A stretch of 64,000 nucleotides of DNA. It comes from Endomychus coccineus (lineage: Eukaryota; Arthropoda; Insecta; Coleoptera; Endomychidae). The notes under the pieces are model-generated. The model made no database searches. It saw only the letters and a program-made list of their open reading frames with translations, and was not told the DNA's origin. The position numbers were made by a program, and so were the translations under genes. This document shows, piece after piece, positions 33,301 to 45,394 of the stretch (the first letter of the stretch is position 1; the number at the start of each line of letters is the position of its first letter). The stretch lies in assembly GCA_958510875.1 (NCBI GenBank), contig OY294068.1, forward strand, positions 81,773,978 to 81,837,977, written 5' to 3'.

Positions 33301-35300
33301 AGATATGAGAATTGCAACATCGATTGCTAAGTAGAGAATGTTGTAATTTGAAGGTGGAAATTTCTCTTTAATTTTATCTTCCTGCATGTGGAGTTTATAC
33401 TCCAAATAAAACATGAGCATCAAAGTTCATAGAAGATTTCCACTCAAATTCATAAAGATAGAAGAAAATACATTGACTCATGTCATGAGCTGTAACTCCC
33501 TAATGCTCCAGATCATTGTACACTCTCCTATATCATAGTCAATGTTGGAATCACAATTGATGGAATGATGAAATATATTTATTCGAAATGCAACGGAATA
33601 TACACTTCAGATTCAAATTCACTTACAGAAATATCGTAAACATGTTTCTAGAAGATAATCTAACCATAACTAGACTCAAATTCTTTCCAGATTTTGATTA
33701 CGAAATTGGAGCTAATACTATAGCCTTGAGAAATTGAACATTGAAATCTTCAATCCTAACCCAAACCGTTTCTATCATCAATGAACGCTAGCATTTCTTA
33801 ATTTCTTATTGGTAACGCTGAACGTTACATTCTATACTGTTTCTCAACTGTCGAAAAACTTTTAACCAAAAAATCCGTTCAACAGCTTAGACATCGAATT
33901 ACTTTTCCTAGAGGTGAGGATACGTAGATTCCATTTCTATTCATCCTAAAAATATTTCTTCAATTGATTTCATCTTCTACCTACTCACACATTTTCTTCA
34001 CGATATCAAACTCGCATCATCTTTTGGACAAGTCATAAATTTGCAAAGGACAATACTAATTTTTGAACTGTTTTTGAACAGGATGCTCTGTCTAGATATG
34101 TCGGTGACACCTTCTTACTTGGCAACGTGGTTGTGCATATATTATTTCCTTCCATCACAATTAAAATTTATTGCACCTTGAACGTTGAATCTCAAGGTTT
34201 TCCGGATAGTCCATCTATTCTAGGGAGGCACAATCATGATATTAACTTTTATTGAAATAGTTAATAGTTGTACATTGAAGGAGAGTGTCCTTAACCAGAT
34301 TAGATATACTTAGAACCTATCCTTGACTAGTTTTGGTTTCATTTTTTTCTTTAATCAGAATAATCTTGATTGTAAATTTCTCTTTAGACTTTGGCCGGAG
34401 AATATATAATGTCTTCCATTACCAATCATTTTGAGAAAATTGGACTTAATACGAAAAAACAGAAATAATGATTATAGATCGATGATAAGGCTATTTTTCA
34501 CTCAGAAACGTCTACTACTACTAATTTCTGAAAAAAACGATGAGAATTCATAGGATGGTGTTCTTTGAGTCGGACGTGATGTCTCAATAGAGCATTAAAT
34601 CAAACAGATACAATTAAGCTTACTGCAAATCTGATATTTCCGCGAATTTGATTCCTTTTTTCCTGCTTTGGTTAAAGTGAGGTTCGGTTTTTTCCAGGAT
34701 TTTAGCAGAATATTACATTCTTACAATTTAGTCTACTTCCAATTTGGTTTTATCGTTGTATAGGATCGACTAGAACTGATCGAGACTTGTCAGTTTAGAG
34801 TGCTCATTTATACAGCCAAGATAAAGCTGATTTCTGCGAACAACTTCTAAAAATTATAAAATATCTTTAGCGGAACTGATAAAATCACTTTTGATTTGGT
34901 TTTGGTTTATTTTATCTAACATATGGTTTGATCATGAGGGCAACTCAGACAGATAACTCCATAACAAAACGTTTAGATGACATCCAGGTCATACATATTC
35001 GAGGTAGACCATTTCATATCCAATGTCATGTATAGAGTATAATTCCATGCCTCTCACTGTTTCTAATTATTTTCAATGTGCATTCAAGTCGAGAGACTTG
35101 GAGGAATGACATTACGATGGCGAAGCCGATGCCAGTACTTGTTCCTGAAGGTGTTTCTGGGGATGAAGTTCATATCATATTGAAATATACACTCATATTC
35201 TATACACATACCGATCAAGCAGAAACGTAAAGAATCTTGACCAACTTTTCCGAATTATGAAGATAACTTAGATAATAATTTAACATGGGATTATGAAGAT
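30330..35300. other. Long AT-rich stretch without recognised genes
   Basis: Nearly 5 kb with no supported gene. At 31060 the minus-strand end of a possible ACAGGATGTACC-type element is seen without a partner. No reverse transcriptase, transposase or RNA gene was recognised. Confidence 0.35.
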
Positions 35301-35319
35301 GAATAAACGTAAAACATTG

Positions 35320-35400
35320 AACTACAGGCGGGATTTGAACCCACATTCCTGGATGTCTAGTCCAGCGTGTTTATCAATTAAACGCTGGACCAGGCCTGGT
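35320..35400 (-). tRNA. tRNA-Ser-like sequence (pseudogene or SINE head)
   Basis: On the minus strand an A-box-like TGGTCCAGCGTTTAA is followed by an anticodon arm CTGGA-CTAGACA-TCCAG with anticodon AGA (plus positions 35356-35358, Ser). A T arm GTGGG-TTCAAAT-CCCGC follows, containing the B box GGTTCAAATCC. The variable arm is far too short for tRNA-Ser and the acceptor strands do not pair. So it is a decayed tRNA gene or the promoter head of a tRNA-derived SINE rather than a working tRNA. Confidence 0.4.
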
Positions 35401-35481
35401 AATTCATATCTTCAGCGAGCATGGGGTAAAGAAAGGCATGTAGTGTTGCTGGGTGAATCTGGTGATAGATAGATCTATCAC

Positions 35482-35836
35482 TCAGAACTGCATATCGCAA
35501 GGCATTTGATTCAACATCACATGAGCGCTATTATTGTACTTGCTCCAATCTCTTGTGGTTTCAACCCCACTAGTGAGATGCATAGAACATCTGTTGCCGC
35601 TCTCGAAGACTCGTTTCGCCATCACATCAGCCACACGACGAGTCTTGACAGAATTGGTGACATTCAAGAGTGTTTTCCAAGGAGGTTTCTTTAGTCCCCT
35701 CTTGTTCACATTCCTGATTGTCCAGTTCAGTGTACTGACCAATTGCACCACTTTGATCCCGTCATTTCTATTGAAAAATATAAGAATCAAGATGATATCA
35801 TTGAAGGAGCACTGTTCGGTTAATTGTGAGCCGTAG
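35482..35836. other. Unassigned stretch with open frames on both strands
   Basis: Open for 102 codons on the minus strand and 100 on the plus strand, with more G+C than its flanks. The minus frame contains RGLKKPPWKTLL and WTIRNVNKRG. No family was recognised with confidence. It may be a fragment of a non-LTR retrotransposon. Confidence 0.25.
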
Positions 35837-36739
35837 TATTACTCATATTCATTATAATTATTATACACATTTTATGTTTATTCATCTTGATGATCTATGT
35901 TAAATAATCTGAATTATCTTCATATTTTAGAGAATTCATTTCTATATCTCTTAACGTACTCGCACGGAATTATGGCCAATTAGGTAAGAAACTTTGGGAA
36001 AGTATGCAAGTGGAAGTGTGCAAGCTTTTTATTGAAGCAAAAGTTCCAATAACTATTCTATTAAACTTTCTGAAAATATTTTGAAATAGAAAAGTGAACA
36101 ATAGCATTAGCATGAAATGTTAGTTTCCAACTTTGTAGTTATCTGATTAGTCATCCCTCAAATATTGTGGAATTATCAGCCAAAACTGAAATCCATGACT
36201 TTGCGCAGACTTTTAGGAATAATCTACCGTTCATTATACGTTATAAAGGATTTTATGAGCATAGTAGGTCTTAATTGCTCCGGTAATTTTTTGCGGCATA
36301 GATCAGTCAATGTCAACGTGACAATCCCACAATAAGAGCAGTGAAGTCATTTCATTAAACCGGTACTTGAAGATTTATTCATATCCACTTAATTTTAATA
36401 ATTTCAATTATAACGATCGACTTTTCATTGTACACCTTACGTTCTTAACGTTAACTCCTCTTATTGAATTTATAAATTGTCTAAACAAATTATGAATTTT
36501 ATAAAATGATCCTTGAGCTTACCCACTTCAAGATTTATTACTTATGGTAAAATTAGATACTGACAATAAGCTTATGTAGAAAAGATTGGATTCTGTTGTC
36601 ATATGTATTACGTTGTTCATCTTTGTATTTAGGTTCTTATTGTATTATCAAGAAAATTGATCTTGGTTTTCCAAAATAGCAAGAAGCCTACATAATTTAT
36701 TAATTTTATTCAGTTTCATTCCATTACTAGATCCAACAA

Positions 36740-37071
36740 GGTTCATACAAGCAAATAGGACTGAGGTTGTCCTCCTTGATGAGCAAACAAAGACTGTTTC
36801 GTATCGAATTCTCTGCTCCGGCAATGAAGAACATAGTTTTGAAAGAGGAGGAAAAATGGACAAAGTATCAAGATCTGTTCGATCTCCGCACGCTATACCA
36901 AGGCCACAAGGTCTGGTGGTGGTTCTGATCATCGATGTTTTGGGCGGAATTCGGTCTTCGCTGCATTCTAACTTGAAGATCATTCCGGCCTGTAAGAACT
37001 CGGCGCGGATTTTGATAGACCGGATGCAGAAGGCAGTTATTCTGGATTCACTAAGACCAGTAGGGATTTAG
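36740..37071 (+). pseudogene. Non-LTR retrotransposon ORF, C-terminal domain (copy 2)
   Basis: The plus frame reads GLVVVLIIDVLGGIRSSLHS, NLKIIPACKNSARILIDRMQ and KAVILDSLR, closely parallel to the minus-strand copy at 16850-17075. Upstream, in other frames, are RIEFSAPAMKN-like and KYQDL segments. It is in opposite orientation to copy 1. It ends at TAG (37071), just after the conserved M-Q-K-A-V-I-L block, near the usual end of the protein. Confidence 0.6.
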
Positions 37072-37099
37072 GAACCTGAAGCTACTTACCGACCTGTGG

Positions 37100-37970
37100 A
37101 GAGGAGTAGCTACGGTTAACTGACTTTGGCATTTCTGAAGCAGCCCCGACCAGGTATTAATGTAAAAAAAGTATAAATATATATTCTTTGTTTGTTTTTT
37201 GTTTCGTATTCAATATATTAGTGATCCCGACTGAAGTTGGATACCCCTACATGATTTGAAAATTCCTACAGAATTTGGATATTCCATATTAAAATTGAAC
37301 CTTGATTGCAAATTTAATTTTAGATTTCCGACGACCAACAATTGGGGCCCGGACTACATGTGGTTATTTCAATTTTAATCTCGTTGAGTGCTCCATCCTA
37401 TGTTTCTCTTCCTTAATTGATGTATTGGAAGACGAAAATTACTTACATAATTCTGGTATAACAATTGAAATATATTCTTAACACCAAATTTCTCTCTATC
37501 CCTTCAAATTCGATTATCAATCCAATTCTTACCTAAACATTCAAACAAACATATTATCATAACCATGTTAGAACACACTACTTTCGTTTTTTACTATTCA
37601 GAATTATTTCTACATTTCAATATATAAATAGTGATATAGGATAATTCTTGGTGAAAGGGCGTACTCAAATTCATAGAATAAATCACTTTTCTCTTTCGAT
37701 ACGTCAAATTTACAATCTAATGTTCCCTTCAATAATTTTCAAAATAACATTCTTCCCATTTAAATATTCAAACTAATAGAAAGACTCACTTTTCTCATTT
37801 CTCATTTTCATCGTATCACACCACAACAATAATATTTCAGGAACAGTATCCGATATTCAAAAACTTTTTTTTCTATATGAATACACCACAGGAAAACTTA
37901 TGATGTTCGAAGATCATCGTGTCAGCCAGCAGTGGAATCTTGGGAATTCTTGTGAATTCAGAGGTCATAG
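37100..37970. other. AT-rich stretch without recognised genes
   Basis: Nothing recognised. Confidence 0.35.
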
Positions 37971-37974
37971 GCTT

Positions 37975-39000
37975 CATAGGCGTAAGGAAAGACCTCGCAA
38001 GCAAAGAGTTCCACAATTTCGCCCATCGATAAAAGATTGAAGTCTGGCAGGAAGAGTTGCGCTCGGCAATGACGAGATGACTGGCTTGTGCGCTTTGCCT
38101 ACCTGGAATCTCTCGTGTTGGAATACCAGACGAGATTTCTGATCAATACCGGAAATAACTATAGAAAACGGAGAGATCATTAACTTTTCTACGATGTTCT
38201 AGAGAGGTCGATGAATTCAGGTGTCACATCATCAATCAGACGAATAGCTCTCTTCTGGATATAATCTAAGAGCTTCAGCGTATGTTTGGGAGCTGAAATC
38301 CAAATATGTGAACAGCCATTTTCGCAATAGACCTCACATGATCATCCTATAAGAACTACTGTTGATGGCTATACCGAGTATGGATATTGAAGATTTCATA
38401 GGAATAGTCGTACTGGCATCATCAGTTTAGGGATTGTGAAATCTGCTTCCTTTCTGGAGAAAATATCATATTGAGTTTTGGTTGTATTAAACTCCACTAG
38501 ATTATAAGCTCCCCCATTTTCAAATCGTTTGCAGATCGTCATTGATTGAGTCTACTTTTCTCTGGCTTCATTGGCTGATACAGGGGCTCTAGATAAGAAA
38601 GCGGTACTATCATATACAAAGCTGTAGATGGGACAGATGTCACTTTCAACAGATCGCTGATATGGTGCAGAAACAAAGTTGATGTCAAGACAGATTTCAG
38701 TGGAACACCAAGGTTAATAGCCAATGTATCGTCGAAGAATCCGTCAAACACCACACGGAATGATCTGTCTGATAGAAAACTCAGTGGTAAGCGACAAAGT
38801 TGAGGCGACAAACCATATGACGGAAGTTTCCTAAGAACAGTGCCAGACTCGGATAAATGCTTTGGAGATATCGAAAGCTACAACTAGAGATTCCCCATAA
38901 TTTTTCAATAGATTTCTGCCATACATTTATTACGTAAGAAAGCAGGTCTCCTGTTGATCTCTGCTGACGGAATACAATGAATATCTGCTCAGATCATACA
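37975..39000 (-). pseudogene. Non-LTR retrotransposon ORF2, RT to C-terminus (best copy of the recurrent family)
   Basis: Read from 39000 down, shifting frames give FRQQRSTGDLLSYVINVWQ and a decayed A-L-D-I-S-K-A-F-D block, then LSFLSDRSFRVVFDGFFDDT. LAINLGVPLKSVL (G-V-P-Q-G-S-V-L) and LEPLYQPMKPEKS follow. The fragment continues through INDDLQTI, SISILGIAINSSS, LYPEESYSSD (L-D-S-I-Q-K-R-A-I-R), and finally ASHLVIAERNSSCQT and AKLWNSLLARSFP, the conserved C-terminal A-R-L-W-N-S-L-P block. The Y-A-D-D motif is lost. This is the thumb, palm and C-terminal region of a Jockey/CR1-type LINE. Four shorter copies in the window have the same orientation. Confidence 0.75.
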
Positions 39001-40970
39001 ATTATTTTTTTTCGTTTGAAAATTTATGTCTTGTCACAAATGACTGTTATCAGTTTCGGGTATCGAAATGTATTTGTTTATTGGAATGAAGAATATTATT
39101 TTCATATATAAAAACAGAATTTTATGAACTATCATAAATTGACGTAATCTTCTGGCTATGGAAGAAATTAGGTCCAAAAACTAGTCGGCAACTACAGTTT
39201 CGTCCGGTCTCTAAACTTTCGTATGTACACATTCGTTCGAGGATTAAATAGGAAAAGAAATGAATGAAAATAAGGGAACATATATTATCTCCAAGCAGCA
39301 ATTTTAAGTTACTTATGTTATTCATAAGTTATTTTTGGATGCGTAAACGTTAACTGAACACGTAAGAGAACATTATATTATCTACAAGCGGTAATCCTGG
39401 ATTAGAGTGTTATTTGTGAGTTTATTTTCAGATGCAATAATTCTATTGTAATTAAATGGAAGAGATGAATTCACAATCAAATGATAATTTCTAAATGTTG
39501 ATGTTTCATGTGTAAAATAATACGAAATTACAAACATGAGGCGAATTGGAAAATGAAATAAATCTGTTCAATGTAACGTTTTGAATAAATAGTGTTTAAT
39601 GTTCATGAAACCACGATAATGCATGCAAAGTTCGCAAAGTAATTTGCCAATGTGAATCGGAATTGCAAGCCACACTGATGAATGAATGATAACTACCTAA
39701 TTAAGCTAGCACGTATGTTATCTTTGATCTAAACAAATGGCATGTGCGTTCAGGTTTATCATCTTAGTGTTCTGGATGAGTTGTTTGATTTCTATACTTC
39801 TATGTGCCCTAATCACTTTCGTATCAACATTATTCAAAGTTCTATATATGAAATAAAACTCAATCTAAGTTGGTTCTGAGAAAATGAGAATTACAACCTC
39901 ATTATTGGACTTTCTCTGATCATGCTTACAATTCGATGAACATCATGCTTATTTCACTTGTTATGATTGATATAGGTTGTTTCCTGATGATATAAAAAAT
40001 CATATCAATCTTGTACATTATACAAATTACTTTACATCGCAAAAATGCATATTCTTAAAACTGATCTAGAGTGAATGTAATAATTATAACGCGTTAGAAG
40101 TGCAGTTTTATTTATGAGGGTACAATTAATATCATGAATTTTATTAATGGGCACGTTTGACGTAATCATTATGAGATGGGTAGGAAGCAATTGCCATCAA
40201 GTCGTATTAGATTAGTAGGTACAAAGACGTGTTTTAATTAATTTGTAGTGTTTTTTAATATTTTGATTAGTAACGCCTCTGTTGCATTTATTAACATCAA
40301 TTATTACGTCTTAATATATTTTCTATGTGCACATGGAATGCAAAAACTTCATACATTTACCTTCGGTAAAATATAATAATTAGCAAAATGAATAGCCTTG
40401 CATAATACGAGATTATCATAGTGTTGTTGATATTATCGGCTATGGATACTATTCTGTAGAAGTATTATTTTATTAGACCCATACGTTAATTGATTGAATG
40501 GAAACGATTCTGTGAAAAAGAATTCAAATTGTTATGCAGGTATTATTGCCGTAATAGTTATTGGTCTACATTCATTATGATAAGATAGTAGAACTTGTAA
40601 CAATAAGTCACACTCCAACTAAATTTTGTGTATCAACTAACTATTCCAATTGTTGAATTCATTTTTGGTTGCCTAAAATCCCCAAAGTACAAAGGCGTGG
40701 GAAGGCTAATAATTTTTTTCAATTTCAATTCTTTGAAGTAAGATTATTGTTGAATTTTGACTTCAAATTCGGAATGTCATTGAATTCCGATTGTGGCTTT
40801 CATCAATTGATAGACTCTGGTTCTCAGATTCATATTCAAGAAATTCGTTTCAACAGAAAGAGCGTTATTCTGTATAGGGGTTGTTTTTCAGGGATATATC
40901 ATTATTATTAGCAAGAAATAAGGTCAGAGAGAGAATCTCTGAAACTCAAAAAGAAAGAAATATCAAGAGT
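39000..40970. other. AT-rich stretch without recognised genes
   Basis: Nothing recognised. Confidence 0.35.
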
Positions 40971-40976
40971 ATTAAT

Positions 40977-42478
40977 GCAGTCAAATGGTTATGAAAAAAG
41001 ACCCGTAAATCCTTGGGGAATGGATTGATTTTGATGGAACAAAGTGCATTCTCTTCAGAATGTCATCAGAAAAAAGTTGACCACAAATGAAGTTGCGCAT
41101 ATTGCTTATGAACAATTTAATTAGCTCATTTTTGAGAATACATAAAAATGTCTGAAAAATGTAAAATTTGACCGTTTTTGAACGGATACAGACTATTGAT
41201 TGTCATAAACAATTTATTCATTAACAAAATAGATGAATTCGACCAAAACTCCGACTTTAGGGTCGTTTCCGGAAAACTTTGGTATTCTAAAGTTCGATTC
41301 TATCGTCAATATCATCGAATGTATACCCACAAATTTGCTAATTTGTTATAAACAAATTAAATTTATTATCAAATATACGAATTTGACCAGAAAATCGAGT
41401 TTATTGTCGCTGTCGGATAATTTTGGCCTCCTGGGCCTATAATGGTCTTCAAATGTATACATAAATTTTTTTATTGTTATAAACAATTATGTTTATTAAT
41501 GAAAATACGAATTTGACCAAAATATCTTTTATTGCTATTATGGTCTTTAAATACATACATAAATTTTTGAATTGTTATAAACAATTATGTTTATCAATAA
41601 AAATACGAATTTAACCAAAATATCGAGTTTATAGTTGTTTTTGGATAATTTTGGCCTCCTGAGTACGATTTCATTGCTATTATGGTCTTTAAATGCATAC
41701 ATCAATTTTTGAACTGTTATAAAAAAATTATTTATTTAACAAATAAAGAAGATAGAAATGTGACATTTTTATTCATTTTTATATCATACGCAATTTTTGG
41801 ACAAAATTGGTGGAAAGTATTAAGTCTTAATATGATAAGAATTGGCATGGCACTAATTAAAAAAAATTGTTTCCCCTCCCATAACAACAATCCCATACCT
41901 CTTAAAAAAATTAATAATTGTAATTTCATATATATTTATAGATACTTTGTCATACTAAAAAAACATAAACATTTTTATTATTTTTTTCTAATTCGCTTTT
42001 GAAACTTTCCACGAGAATGCATTTAAAGACCATAATAGTAATACAATAGTGATCAGGAGGTCAACGTTATCGGACAACGACTATAAACTCGACATTTTGG
42101 TCAAATTCGTATATTCAATAATAAATATAATTTGGTTATAACAAATAAACAGATTTGTGGGTACACATTCGATGATATTAACGATAAAATCAAACTCAGA
42201 ATAACAAAATTATCCGAAAACGACACTAAACTCAGAGTTTTGGTCGAATTCATCTATTTTGTCAATAAATAAATTGTTTATGACAAAAAATAGTCGTTAT
42301 TCGATCAAAAACGGTCAAATTTAGCATTTTTTAGAAATTCTTATGTAATCTCAAAAATGAGCGAATTAAATTGTTTATTTATTATTTTTCTGATGAAATT
42401 CTGAAGGAATGCATTTTGTCCCATCAAAATCGATCAATTTCCCAAGGATTTACGGGTACAATTACCCATTTGACTGCA
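40977..42478. mobile_element. Foldback element, 1.5 kb
   Basis: The ends are inverted copies starting TGCAGTCAAATGG (40977-40989) and ending CCATTTGACTGCA (42466-42478). Further in, ACCCGTAAATCCTTGGG, GATTTTGATGGRACAAARTG and TTCAGAATKTCATCAG match between arms. The interior has several direct and inverted repeats of a unit with ACGAATTTGACCAAAAT, TTTGGCCTCCTG and GGTCTTTAAATGCATACAT. No transposase is encoded; open frames are repeat shadows. Confidence 0.78.
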
Positions 42479-42479
42479 C

Positions 42480-44030
42480 TATATTAGTACAAAATAACAA
42501 ACGACTTCACAAAGCAACATCAACTGAACTGTCAGATTTAACAAGAGTTTATCAGTTTTACAAATGACAAATGACGCCGTATCGAATTAATTTTTCAACG
42601 CATTAATAGACGACGCTGAAACAATGTGTGTTCAGGTAATTTATTCTATCCGTAAAAATTATCTTGCTGGAGAAAGATTGTCTGATGTTGGATTTGAATT
42701 TTTTCTTTCTTAACTTAAAGCGGTATTCACGACGACTAGTGTCGACAGATCAGAAGTAAGCATGATAAGTTTTCCAGAAGGAGATGATGTACGCTATAAC
42801 CTATGGTAACAGGTACATTATACGGATGCAATTTTTCGAAAGAAAATTGTTAACATTCCAGAGTGGTACCTCATATAAGATAACATAATTCTAGTTGGGA
42901 ATACACCCTTGAACTGAATAAAATTCTGTTACATATTTTTATTATGATAAAATTTGATGACTAATGCAACGAGATTTGAATGGTATTTTCATTTGAAATT
43001 CCCATGAACTTAGTAGATTGTTTTCGATAATCTAATTTTTATTGTACATAATTTATACATAGTGATTTATCGTTTAGTAGAATTGCGATATAGTAATTTA
43101 TCAATTCATATACAACTAATAATTGGAGGAAACTTATTGGAAACCAACGTGATCAGAACTAGATAGTTATTAAATGATCATTTCATAATAAATATATGAT
43201 AATCTGTATTGAGGAAGTTTTGCTTAACGTTTAGCAAATTTATCATAATTAAAAAAGTATGACTGTATTTCGGAATGATTTCGACAAATAGGTACATCAT
43301 TAGTTCCATAATTGATAATCAATAACCCTATAATTACATTTTAATTGATAGCTTCACTTGTCTAATTTATAATTTCACAATAAGTTATGAAATTATTAAT
43401 CATTCTTGTCGAGAAATAGTTGAATTACTTTAAGCTATACCCACACATTAATAAGCACGAGCCCAAGGCAATTAACTGAGCAGAATCAATGTCAATAATA
43501 CACTAACATTTCACTAGAATCACTTGAGTATGAAGCTCAACAACATCTATTCATCTACTTGTTCGTTCGTACCTATATGAAGGGTCCCATTTTGATGAGA
43601 TTATAAAGGAACACATGTTTAGTAATGAGTTGAGCTGAAAGTTATTGTATATTATAATTCCCAACAATGAACTAGAAAGTACTGGGTATTACAGATTTCC
43701 CTCGGTATAGTTGATTTTTTGACCAGCTTTTCTTATTTTCCTTAAACCATTTTTACGATGATTTTGAAACCATTCAATATTATCCTAATATTGAATTTGA
43801 TTAATAGATTGATTTGAACGAGACATACAAGGATGGTAGCACATTTTCAGCCTATTCAGATAAGTAAAGAGTTTCATCAAATTCACTTTTTCAGTTTGAA
43901 TCAACAATTTTCACAAGCGAACCTAACTCGAAATTTGTAACAATGGCGCATCTTTGATGGCAGAGCAATAAAGAGTTGTGATAACAACAATCAATTTTAA
44001 TAATATAATACTATTGATATATCATTGATT
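42480..44030. other. AT-rich stretch without recognised genes
   Basis: Nothing recognised. Confidence 0.35.
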
Positions 44031-44043
44031 TTCTGTTCAAATA

Positions 44044-44430
44044 CTATTTGGGGATAATAATGTGAACAAAAGGGTTACCCTCAGCTGGAGATAAATCAGA
44101 ATTTGATAAATTGCTTTTTTGTTTATACATTTCCATCCCTTCTAATTTACCTAGATATTTGTCTATACTATGTTTTAGAAGTGATAAACTTCCTTCAGAA
44201 ATGGTGTTACCTACCTGTATTCAAAATGTGTTCGGCTACCGCTGAGTTTCCACAATTATTTTTCTTAATATGAGCAAAATTATCCTTATAACGAGTTGAA
44301 ATGTTCCTTCTAGTTTGATCCACCTAGCATTTTGAACACTACTAACAATTGATTTTTTAAATGTCGGATTTGTCGAAATTGGAAACTTTATCAAAGGTGT
44401 TGCCTGAACGGTGTCTTAGCTTCTTTTTAC
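44044..44430 (-). pseudogene. Penelope-like element, C-terminal (GIY-YIG) fragment
   Basis: The minus strand gives LKNQLLVVFKM, then after a shift TFQTRYKDNFAHIKKNNCGN and SAVAEHILNTG. This is the R-F/Y-K-x-H ... S-x-x-A-x-H-I-L-x-T-G-H block of the GIY-YIG endonuclease in Penelope-like elements. After another shift it reads KLEGMEMYKQKSNLSNSDLS, PAEGNPFVHIIIPK and a stop at 44044-44046, which looks like the natural end of the ORF. The G-I/V-Y motif itself and the reverse transcriptase are not present. The same 3' end recurs at 16670-16850. Confidence 0.58.
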
Positions 44431-44523
44431 ATTTATGAGCTTTTTCGCTCTCTCGAGCTCATCAGCAAAACGAGTAGCTTTCAAACATACTGATCGATAC
44501 CTTTAGGTAACGGCTACAAGTAG

Positions 44524-44642
44524 GGTTAGTTCATGATATAGAATTTGCTAAGTGGCCAACTCAGATTGACCCTACTACTCGACACGCGTTGTATTAAAAT
44601 TTCATTCGGATTTGAATAACATTCAAAATTACACTAATAAAC
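44524..44642. repeat. Dispersed repeat, copy 1
   Basis: About 115 bp shared with 46342-46460. Landmarks are GTTAGTTCATGATATAGAATTTG (broken here as GTTAGTTCATG and ATATAGAATTTG), CGCGTTGTAT and TTTGAATAACATTCAAAATT. Confidence 0.6.
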
Positions 44643-44921
44643 ACTTAGTGACTTAAATTGGATATAATCAGCCATTAGTTGATAGAAAACCATTCTGAAC
44701 TTAAATAAAATAACTATTAAAAGTTTGATTTTCACTTCGAACAAATATTACAAGATAGTGTTACAAATACAAGGTGATATTTGTTTGAAGAAGCTACGGT
44801 ATTAGGGAAACTACTTACATTTATATATCAAATTAACGAAAATCAAATTTTCCATAGTTATGTCTAGTGAATAATAAACGCATATCGTGGCAGAAGTCAA
44901 TAGATAACGGCTGAACAGTGA

Positions 44922-45393
44922 CAACACGTCTTTTAGTCCGAGACAGCTGTTTCACTCTTCTCATGAGCTAGTCAGTGGGACGAGGCAGACGTGAAGTCAC
45001 TGATCAACTATCTCCGAAAGTGATATAATCTATCCTCGAAAATATTTGGCGAACTTATGTGTTCCACCACCATCTGCCAGCAATCAGATGTCCCACTGAG
45101 AATGCAATTCACAATGCCACGCATCGAGAATACAGTCACCGCGATTCAAAGAACTGAAACAGTTACGGTGTTGTCACATGGCGGAGTATTTTCAATTCTT
45201 TCAACGTCGCGAGAACTGTATTATCAATGCGTGGCAATCTGAATTGCATTCTCAGTGGACATTCGCTTCCCACCGAACAGTTTCGAGGGTGGCGATTATA
45301 CCCCTATCGGAGATGGTTGATCAGCGTCTTCACGTCTACCTGACGAGCTCATGAGAAAAGCGAAACAGCTGTCTGGTACTGAAGAACGTATTG
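44922..45393. mobile_element. Short foldback element, 0.47 kb
   Basis: The two halves are inverted copies around about 45157. Matching blocks are AGACAGCTGTTTC, TCTCATGAGCT, CAGACGTGAAG, CTGATCAAC and ATCTCCGA in the outer part, and CCACTGAGAATGCAATTC and CCACGCAT further in. It is more GC-rich than its flanks. The open frame at 45057-45242 is a shadow of the repeat. Confidence 0.7.
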
Positions 45394-45394
45394 T

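Noticed and set aside
41682..42002. 106-codon plus-strand frame
   Set aside because: Composition is low-complexity Phe/Ile/Lys/Asn from AT-rich foldback interior; no domain.
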